A stretch of 6,232 bases of DNA. Origin: Minisyncoccota bacterium (lineage in GTDB: Bacteria; Patescibacteriota; Microgenomatia; UBA1400; PJMF01). Location: positions 1 to 6,232 of the forward strand of contig WJLO01000124.1 of assembly GCA_014728425.1 (NCBI GenBank), read 5' to 3'. The translations under genes were made by a program, and so were the position numbers. Positions 1 through 4,588 of this stretch are shown here, piece after piece (the first letter of the stretch is position 1; every line of letters starts with the position of its first letter). The notes beneath the pieces are model-generated. The model was given only the letters and a program-made list of their open reading frames with translations, made no database searches and was not told where the DNA came from.

Positions 1-606
1 ATCTAAGCCATCAGTGATATTAACTGCATTAGCAAAAGCCACGATAACAAAAGTAGCAAAAGGAATATAAAACCAACCAAGCTGAAAAGTGCCAATAAAA
101 GGAATGTATAAAATCGAGATTCCCAAATTAAAGTAAAGCATAATAGCTACAATCAAACCCAAAACCAACTGCAATAGAAACTTGTGTTTGAGCTTGAGTC
201 CAAAAAAACCATTTTTTTCAAAACCAAAAAACTTTTTAATATCATCATAAAGCCCCAGCATGCCAAAAGATAAAAAAGTGAAAAAGATAATATTAACTTC
301 TGCCTGCACATCTTGATAAACACTAGTAACATCAATACCTAAAATTTTTAACAGGGGCAAGATAGTAGCAAACAGCATGGCTACTACCATAATCACTAAT
401 AAGCCGCCGCCAATAGGAACACCAGCTTTTTTTTGATGAAAACGATTAAAAATCGGAGTGAGTTTGCCAAACATATCTTTGGTTTTTTCCTGAGCAGAGC
501 GTTGAAAACGTAAAGCATAAAGCACATTAATAAAAGGAATAATAGCCACACTAGTCAAAATAAACGAAAAGATTAATAAACCTAAAACAAGTGCTAGTGA
601 TCCCAT
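1..606 (-). CDS. mraY: MraY, phospho-MurNAc-pentapeptide translocase (C-terminal part outside window)
   Basis: Integral membrane enzyme that transfers phospho-MurNAc-pentapeptide from UDP to undecaprenyl phosphate, making lipid I on the cytoplasmic face. I translated 202 codons from ATG at 606-604; the frame stays open to the window edge, so the C-terminal part (family about 320-360 aa) is missing. Membrane segments are visible near residues 4-26, 66-90, 104-120, 143-161 and 183-196. Diagnostic motifs are GLYDDIKK with the metal/phosphate aspartates D121-D122 and K125, and NAVNITDGLD at 193-202, nearly identical to the family NAVNLTDGLDGLA. The cytoplasmic loop usually reading KxGTPTMGG is here KAGVPIGGG (60-68). 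It is the third gene of the murB-murA-mraY operon, three bases after the murA stop, with a strong ribosome binding site. Other members of the polyprenyl-phosphate sugar-phosphate transferase family (WecA, TagO) are less likely because of the NAVN motif and the mur neighbours. Confidence 0.93.
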   Translation of the reverse strand, partial: MGSLALVLGLLIFSFILTSVAIIPFINVLYALRFQRSAQEKTKDMFGKLTPIFNRFHQKKAGVPIGGGLLVIMVVAMLFATILPLLKILGIDVTSVYQDVQAEVNIIFFTFLSFGMLGLYDDIKKFFGFEKNGFFGLKLKHKFLLQLVLGLIVAIMLYFNLGISILYIPFIGTFQLGWFYIPFATFVIVAFANAVNITDGLD

Positions 607-609
607 AAA

Positions 610-1944
610 TTAACTCCTTCTGATTTGTGCTCCCATAGATTGTAGTTTTTGATCGATTTTTTCATAACCACGATCAATCTGTTCTACATTATGCAAAATA
701 GTTTCTCCTTGACCGCTAATAGCTGCTAGCATCACAGTAGCACCAGCACGTAAGTCATGAATAGTGAACTCACCGCCCTGAAACTGCGTTGGCCCTTTGA
801 TTCTGATAGCATGCACATCACTAGGTTGACGATCTTGCCAGTTAAAATTATAAGTTTTTTCCGGATCAGCTACTGGCACAGTAGTTGGCTCAATAGCTGC
901 TCCCATTTTTTTGAGATCGGCCACATATTGAAAACGATTTTGCATCACAGTTTCATGAATCAAGCTGGCTCCCTGAGCATGACAGATTAATGTAGCCCAT
1001 AAAGGCTGCCAGTCTGTCATAAAGCCAGGATGAATTTCAGTAGTAACATCAGTAGCTCGTAAAGGGCCTTGGTAAAAAAAACGAATCCCATAGTCTGCCA
1101 CTTCAATACCTGCTCCAGCTTCTTGAAGTTTAGCTAAAAAAGCTTCTAAATCCTGTTGACGAGCGTTTTCTACAATAATGTCTCCTTTACTAGCAATAGC
1201 AGCACAAGCATAGCTAACAGCTTCATTACGATCAGGCATCACTTTGTGAATAGCTCCATGCAGTTTTTTCACTCCTTCGATCTCTATCACTCTCATAGCT
1301 CGTCTTCTAATTCTTGCACCCATGTTGTTTAAAAATTTAATCAAATCATCCACTTCTGGTTCTTGAGCAGCATTTTCTAAAATCGTTTTACCTTGAGCTA
1401 AAACCGCAACCATTATCAAAGTCTCAGTGCCAGTATGAGTATTTTTACTAAACCGATAATTAGTGCCCTTGAGTTGTTCGGCCTTCATTAAAATTTTCTG
1501 GTCTTGAACTTGCCAGCTCACTCCCAGTTTGGCTAAACCAGCAAAATGACGATCTAAAGGTCGTTTACCAATTTTATCACCACCAGGCAGGGGGACTTCA
1601 GCCCGACCAAAACGAGCTAAAAGCGCTGGAATAAACAGAGTAGAGGCTCGGGAAACATCACCATATTCACTTTTGATTTTAAAGCTGGTTAAGTTTTGTG
1701 GCTTAATAAAAATAGTTTTTTCCCCAGCACTATAAGCTTTTCCTCCTAGTTGATTAATGATCTCTTTAACCATTAACACATCGGCAATGCCTGGCAAGTT
1801 AAGTAAACGCGACTCAGAATCTGCTAACAAAGCAGCAGTCATTAGTTTATAAGAAGCATTTTTAGCTCCCCCTAAACGCACGCACCCATGCAAAGGCGTA
1901 CCTCCTTGAATAATCATAGTGTTGGCAGTTCTGCTGTCAATCAT
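610..1944 (-). CDS. murA: MurA, UDP-N-acetylglucosamine 1-carboxyvinyltransferase with Asp at the fosfomycin-target position
   Basis: Cytosolic enzyme that transfers enolpyruvate from PEP to UDP-GlcNAc, the committed step of peptidoglycan synthesis. The 444-aa product has the EPSP-synthase-like fold. It carries GGAKNA with K28-N29 (E. coli K22-N23), R99 (R91), the catalytic loop PLPGGDKIGKRPLDRH at 118-133 with R128 and H133 (R120, H125), PDR at 237-239, the general base D311 in GFMTDWQ (D305), and DLRA with R399 (R397). The catalytic-loop Cys115 of E. coli is Asp123 here, as in naturally fosfomycin-resistant MurA of Mycobacterium and Chlamydia. The protein is about 25 residues longer than E. 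coli MurA (419 aa), mostly from an insertion near 353-376. The start at 1944 overlaps the murB stop as ATGA; a second ATG at residue 10 would also suit the family N-terminus but lacks an upstream ribosome site. The EPSP synthase AroA is ruled out by the motifs and context. Confidence 0.96.
   Translation of the reverse strand: MIDSRTANTMIIQGGTPLHGCVRLGGAKNASYKLMTAALLADSESRLLNLPGIADVLMVKEIINQLGGKAYSAGEKTIFIKPQNLTSFKIKSEYGDVSRASTLFIPALLARFGRAEVPLPGGDKIGKRPLDRHFAGLAKLGVSWQVQDQKILMKAEQLKGTNYRFSKNTHTGTETLIMVAVLAQGKTILENAAQEPEVDDLIKFLNNMGARIRRRAMRVIEIEGVKKLHGAIHKVMPDRNEAVSYACAAIASKGDIIVENARQQDLEAFLAKLQEAGAGIEVADYGIRFFYQGPLRATDVTTEIHPGFMTDWQPLWATLICHAQGASLIHETVMQNRFQYVADLKKMGAAIEPTTVPVADPEKTYNFNWQDRQPSDVHAIRIKGPTQFQGGEFTIHDLRAGATVMLAAISGQGETILHNVEQIDRGYEKIDQKLQSMGAQIRRS
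614..621 (-). promoter_or_regulatory. Shine-Dalgarno site of mraY
   Basis: The minus strand reads AGAAGGAG at 621-614, then seven bases (TTAATTT), then the mraY ATG at 606-604. The site lies within the last sense codons of murA (Arg-Arg-Ser), whose TAA stop falls in the spacer. Translation of mraY is therefore likely coupled to, or at least positioned by, the end of murA. It is the clearest ribosome binding site in the window and fixes the mraY start. Confidence 0.8.
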
Positions 1945-2903
1945 GATAAATAAAAAACTTCTTCTGTTAATTGTACCCCAAATCTTTTTTTAACGCGTTC
2001 TTGAACTTTTTTAATCAATTTCTTTAAATCTTTAGTAGTGCCTTGACCCAAGTTAACCATAAAAGCAGCATGCTTGTCACTAACTTGAATATCTCCCTGC
2101 TTAACTCCTTTAAGACCAGCTTGGTCGATTAAAAAGCCAGCTGGCACAAAGTTGCGCTTTTTAAATTGAGGAAAAAGTTTTTTTAATTTAGCAGTGTTGG
2201 GTACGTTTTGAAAAACACAACCAGAGCTAGGTAAGTTTAAAGGTTGAGTTTTTTGACGATATGTATTGGCCTCACGAATTAATTCTTGTGAAGTAGCTCG
2301 ATCTCCTTGAGCTAATAAAAAATCAACTTGCAAGATAATTTCTTGGGTGTGGTGGAATCGAGAAGAGTCATAAGCAAAGTCACACTGCGCTTGTGATAAC
2401 CACTCCAGCTTACCCTGAGGAGTAAGCACTTGTACTTGCTTAACATGCTTGCCAATTAAGTCTTCAAGATAATGGGCATTGTTGTAAACAGCTCCTCCTA
2501 CTGTGCCAGGTACTCCTAAAAAATATTCCAAGCCAGTTAAGCCCAGTTTTACCGACCGACTTACTAAAACCGAGGTCTTTAAGCCTGCTTGTGCTTGCAG
2601 CACTTGATAGCCGGGCTGATCGCTTTTAAGAGTCTTGAGCCTATCTGCTGCCAAATGAAGCACTAATCCTTGAACACCCTGATCAGCTATAATTACATTG
2701 CTGCCACCACCCAAGATAGTAAGCTTTACCTGATGTTGTTGGCAAAATCTGGCCACAGTAATAATTTGATCTAAATCAGTAAGTTTAAGATAAGCTTCTG
2801 CTGGACCACCTAGTTTAAAATAGCTCAATGGGGCTAAAGGCTGATTAAATTTAAAATCAAAACGCAGCAGATTTGTAGCAAGCAGTTTTTGCGTCTTAGT
2901 CAT
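1941..2903 (-). CDS. murB: MurB, UDP-N-acetylenolpyruvoylglucosamine reductase (short-loop type, Cys at catalytic Ser position)
   Basis: FAD enzyme that uses NADPH to reduce the MurA product to UDP-MurNAc in the cytosol. The 320-aa protein shows the FAD-binding motif LGGGSNVI (64-71), GVPGTVGGAVYNNAHY (130-145), FAYDSSRF (176-183), PSSGCVFQN (225-233), a PAGFLIDQAGLKG segment (254-266) and the terminal TEEV with E315, matching E. coli E325. The gap between the YDSSRF and GCVF motifs is about 20 residues shorter than in E. coli, so it belongs with the type II enzymes lacking the tyrosine loop. Two departures stand out: Cys229 sits where E. coli has the proton donor Ser229 (GSFF motif), and Asp179 aligns with E. 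coli Arg159. A lysine-rich insertion (about 238-251) follows the GCVF motif. It is first in the operon, overlaps murA by ATGA, and diverges from truB. No Shine-Dalgarno site precedes the ATG. Confidence 0.95.
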   Translation of the reverse strand: MTKTQKLLATNLLRFDFKFNQPLAPLSYFKLGGPAEAYLKLTDLDQIITVARFCQQHQVKLTILGGGSNVIIADQGVQGLVLHLAADRLKTLKSDQPGYQVLQAQAGLKTSVLVSRSVKLGLTGLEYFLGVPGTVGGAVYNNAHYLEDLIGKHVKQVQVLTPQGKLEWLSQAQCDFAYDSSRFHHTQEIILQVDFLLAQGDRATSQELIREANTYRQKTQPLNLPSSGCVFQNVPNTAKLKKLFPQFKKRNFVPAGFLIDQAGLKGVKQGDIQVSDKHAAFMVNLGQGTTKDLKKLIKKVQERVKKRFGVQLTEEVFYLS

Positions 2904-2921
2904 TAGAGTATATTGTATATT
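2889..2921 (+). promoter_or_regulatory. Putative promoter of truB, overlapping the murB promoter
   Basis: On the plus strand TTGCGT (2889-2894) is followed after 16 bases by TATTGT (2911-2916); an alternative -10, TATATT, lies at 2916-2921. Either would place the start of transcription about 0-6 bases before the ATG at 2928. The elements lie inside the first codons of murB, so the two divergent promoters share about 60 bp and could not easily be occupied at once. The assignment rests on hexamer similarity only. Confidence 0.35.
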
Positions 2922-2946
2922 ATAGTAATGACCATGATCAAACCAG
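2919..2946 (-). promoter_or_regulatory. Putative promoter of the murB-murA-mraY operon
   Basis: On the minus strand a perfect TATAAT lies at 2924-2919, with 15 bases between it and the murB ATG. The best -35 candidate is CTGGTT at 2946-2941 with a 16-bp spacer, which is weak. Transcription would start about 8-10 bases before the ATG, leaving almost no leader and no room for a normal ribosome binding site. The promoter overlaps the start of truB on the other strand. Confidence 0.45.
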
Positions 2947-3617
2947 CTTCAGCTTTAACTACTGGCAGTCAAGGAGTTTTTATGTTTGATAAGCCTATAG
3001 GTCTTACTAGTCATGATGTAGTAGATCAAGTACGCAAGATCACTGGAATCAAAAAGGTTGGGCACGCTGGCACCCTTGATCCTTTAGCTACTGGACTGTT
3101 AATTATTTTAGTGGGTCGGACATATACCAAGCAGCAAAGTCGTTTTTTAAAACTAGATAAAGAATACCTAGTAACTGCTCAACTAGGAGCAACCACTGAC
3201 ACTTATGATCTAGAAGGTCAAGTAACTAGTCAAGCGCCTTGGGAACAAGTGACTCAACTGAGTCAAACTCAACTAGCATCAGCTTTGGCTAAGTTTACTG
3301 GCAAAATTATACAAACTGTGCCAGCTTTTTCTGCAGTAAAGATTCGAGGTGAAAAACTTTACCGCCAAGCTAGAAAAGGTCAATTTATTAATCAATTACC
3401 TCAACGCAAGGTTAACATTAAACAGTTAACCTTATTAAACTGGCAAGTGAGGCCAAAGCAACAAGCTAGTTTAGTTACTCTTCAAGTTGCTTGCAGCTCT
3501 GGTACTTATATTCGTTCTTTAATTCATGAGTTGGGACAAGAATTACAAATTGGTGCTGTGGTCACCAAACTAAAACGTTTTAAAATAGGGAAAATCAAAA
3601 TAAAGGGCGATTCATGA
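2928..3617 (+). CDS. truB: TruB, tRNA pseudouridine-55 synthase, catalytic domain only
   Basis: Converts uridine 55 of the tRNA T-loop to pseudouridine. From ATG 2928 the product is 229 aa. Motifs are FDKPIGLTSHDVV (about 20-32), GHAGTLDPLATGLL with the catalytic Asp51 (codon 3078-3080), KEYLV with Tyr80, PAFSAVKIRGEKLY in the middle, and SGTYIRSLIHELG with Arg196. The chain ends about 30 residues after that last motif, so the C-terminal PUA-type domain of E. coli TruB (314 aa) is absent. The start is uncertain. TTG 2913 and ATG 2934 are also in frame. ATG 2982 has an AAGGAG five bases upstream, but starting there would remove part of the first strand (GVF of GVFMFDKP), which matches GVLLLDKP in E. 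coli. I chose 2928 because it keeps that strand and fits a leaderless start. The gene overlaps the next one by ATGA. Confidence 0.93.
   Translation: MTMIKPASALTTGSQGVFMFDKPIGLTSHDVVDQVRKITGIKKVGHAGTLDPLATGLLIILVGRTYTKQQSRFLKLDKEYLVTAQLGATTDTYDLEGQVTSQAPWEQVTQLSQTQLASALAKFTGKIIQTVPAFSAVKIRGEKLYRQARKGQFINQLPQRKVNIKQLTLLNWQVRPKQQASLVTLQVACSSGTYIRSLIHELGQELQIGAVVTKLKRFKIGKIKIKGDS
3602..3607 (+). promoter_or_regulatory. Ribosome binding site of the small ORF after truB
   Basis: AAAGGG lies inside the last codons of truB, six bases before the ATG at 3614-3616. Together with the ATGA overlap it supports translation of the small downstream gene by coupling to truB. Confidence 0.45.
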
Positions 3618-3892
3618 ATGAAAAAAGAGCGAGTGAAAAAGGGATTGGAGCTGAAGAACCTCAGGAGTTCTATAAGAGATTTTTACAAGCCTCTCAATTT
3701 GTTGGTGAGACCATAAGCGCAGAGACTGATGACCAAAAAGCAGAAACACTGTCTGCAATCGACAATTTACTTCAAGGTGCCCTAATGATTCTAACGAATA
3801 AAATGATGCCTCAAGGCTTAGCTCAAATTGAACAAAGACACTTCAATGCTCTATATGCTGCAGAAGAGCTTATGAAGAAGCAACAACTGTAG
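3614..3892 (+). CDS. Small soluble helical protein of unknown function, coupled to truB
   Basis: I do not recognise this 92-aa protein. Its ATG overlaps the truB stop (ATGA) and a purine-rich site lies six bases upstream, so it is very likely a real, translationally coupled gene. It has no signal peptide, membrane segment or cysteine. The first 15 residues are charged and probably disordered. Three helices then look likely, near residues 16-33, 40-63 and 66-89, the middle one amphipathic (AIDNLLQGALMILTNKM) and the last containing HFNALYAAEELMKK. Acidic residues (14) outnumber Lys/Arg (10). The size and helical-bundle look suit a small adaptor, a toxin/antitoxin-like protein or a structural protein, but nothing in the sequence decides between these. 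Position suggests a housekeeping or RNA-related link with TruB; that is only guilt by association. Confidence 0.75.
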   Translation: MNEKRASEKGIGAEEPQEFYKRFLQASQFVGETISAETDDQKAETLSAIDNLLQGALMILTNKMMPQGLAQIEQRHFNALYAAEELMKKQQL

Positions 3893-3915
3893 ATAATTTA
3901 TAATCTAAATTATCT
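3891..3915 (+). terminator. AT-rich hairpin between convergent genes, possible weak terminator
   Basis: A perfect 10-bp inverted repeat, AGATAATTTA (3891-3900) and TAAATTATCT (3906-3915), with a 5-base loop, begins inside the stop codon of the small ORF and lies in the gap before the convergent lepB end. The stem has only one G-C pair and no T-run follows it on the plus strand. On the minus strand a T-rich stretch precedes rather than follows it. It may act as a 3'-end stabiliser or weak bidirectional terminator. The remaining bases to 3958 hold only AT-rich sequence. Confidence 0.35.
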
Positions 3916-3958
3916 CAAAAAACAATAAAACAATCAGCTAAATTAAGTTAGTAAATTT

Positions 3959-4531
3959 TCAATACCTTGCTGCTTCAATCATTCCTAGTTTTTCTGGTGG
4001 CCAGTAACGAAAAAAGGCTTTGCCCACAATGTCACTTTTTTTAATCGGCCCCCAGGTGCGGGAATCAGAAGAATAAGAACGATTATCACCCACTACAAAA
4101 TACTCATCTGGCCCCAGAGTAACAGTTCGTCCTTTTACAAAAGAACCTGGTAAAGTTTGAAAATCAGCAGGAATATATGACTCTGCTAAGGGTGTTCCAT
4201 TAACAATGATCTGATTATTAGTAACTTGCACGCTCTCTCCAGGTACTGCCAGCACTCGTTTAATAAAATCACAACCTGTGCCTTCAGGACAATGAGCTTC
4301 TTCTGGAGCATGAAAAACCACCACATCACCTCTACTAGGATCACCCACCCGATAACTTACTTTATCGGTTAATAAATACTCTCCGCTTTGAAAGGTAGGC
4401 ACCATTGACTGGCCATTAACCTGGTGGGGTTGCATAAAAAACAGATAAACCACCAAAAAAATCGATAAAGCAATAACAATCGTTTCAACAATATCTAAAA
4501 ACAAAGCCCCAATTTTCTGCACAATATTCAT
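3959..4531 (-). CDS. lepB: Signal peptidase I (LepB/SipS family)
   Basis: Membrane-anchored serine protease that removes signal peptides from exported proteins at the outer face of the membrane. The 190-aa chain has one N-terminal membrane anchor (about residues 8-33), then the catalytic serine motif NGQSMVPTF with Ser42, a YLLTDKV strand, RGDVVVF (68-73), the general-base motif DFIKRVLAVPGE with Lys91, and the box E motif GDNRSYSSDSRTWG (148-161). The single anchor and short length resemble Gram-positive SipS-type enzymes rather than the two-anchor 324-aa E. coli protein. Two cysteines, C81 and C87, flank a short loop just before the catalytic Lys and could form a disulfide in this extracytoplasmic domain. 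The gene stands alone: it converges with the truB unit and diverges from the flippase 57 bp away. Only a minimal AGG lies five bases before the ATG. Confidence 0.96.
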   Translation of the reverse strand: MNIVQKIGALFLDIVETIVIALSIFLVVYLFFMQPHQVNGQSMVPTFQSGEYLLTDKVSYRVGDPSRGDVVVFHAPEEAHCPEGTGCDFIKRVLAVPGESVQVTNNQIIVNGTPLAESYIPADFQTLPGSFVKGRTVTLGPDEYFVVGDNRSYSSDSRTWGPIKKSDIVGKAFFRYWPPEKLGMIEAARY

Positions 4532-4541
4532 AACAACCTGT

Positions 4542-4571
4542 ATGTTACCTCTTTTTTAACCCTTAACGCAA
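4542..4571 (-). promoter_or_regulatory. Putative lepB promoter
   Basis: On the minus strand TTGCGT (4571-4566) and TAACAT (4547-4542) are separated by 18 bp, a reasonable sigma70-like pair. Only 10 bases separate the -10 from the lepB ATG, so the transcript would have at most a few leader bases. The same -35 hexamer, TTGCGT, appears in the proposed truB promoter. Confidence 0.4.
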
Positions 4572-4575
4572 GAGG

Positions 4576-4581
4576 TATACT
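4576..4581 (+). promoter_or_regulatory. Putative -10 element for the flippase-glycosyltransferase unit
   Basis: TATACT ends seven bases before the ATG at 4589, placing the likely transcription start at or one base before the start codon. No good -35 is visible; only a T-run lies at the right distance (4552-4557). The AAGGGG at 4582-4587 is one base from the ATG, too close for a normal Shine-Dalgarno interaction. Site support is modest. Confidence 0.35.
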
Positions 4582-4588
4582 AAGGGGT

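Noticed and set aside
153..335. 60-codon open frame on the minus strand
   Set aside because: It lies wholly inside mraY in another frame. The mraY frame carries the DDIKK and NAVN family motifs, so this is a shadow.
757..990. 77-codon open frame on the plus strand
   Set aside because: It is antisense to the conserved C-terminal part of murA, with no ribosome site and no recognisable protein character.
3893..3958. Small RNA or tRNA in the convergent gap
   Set aside because: Only 66 bp and almost all A/T. Apart from the AT-rich hairpin there is no cloverleaf, promoter or conserved RNA motif.
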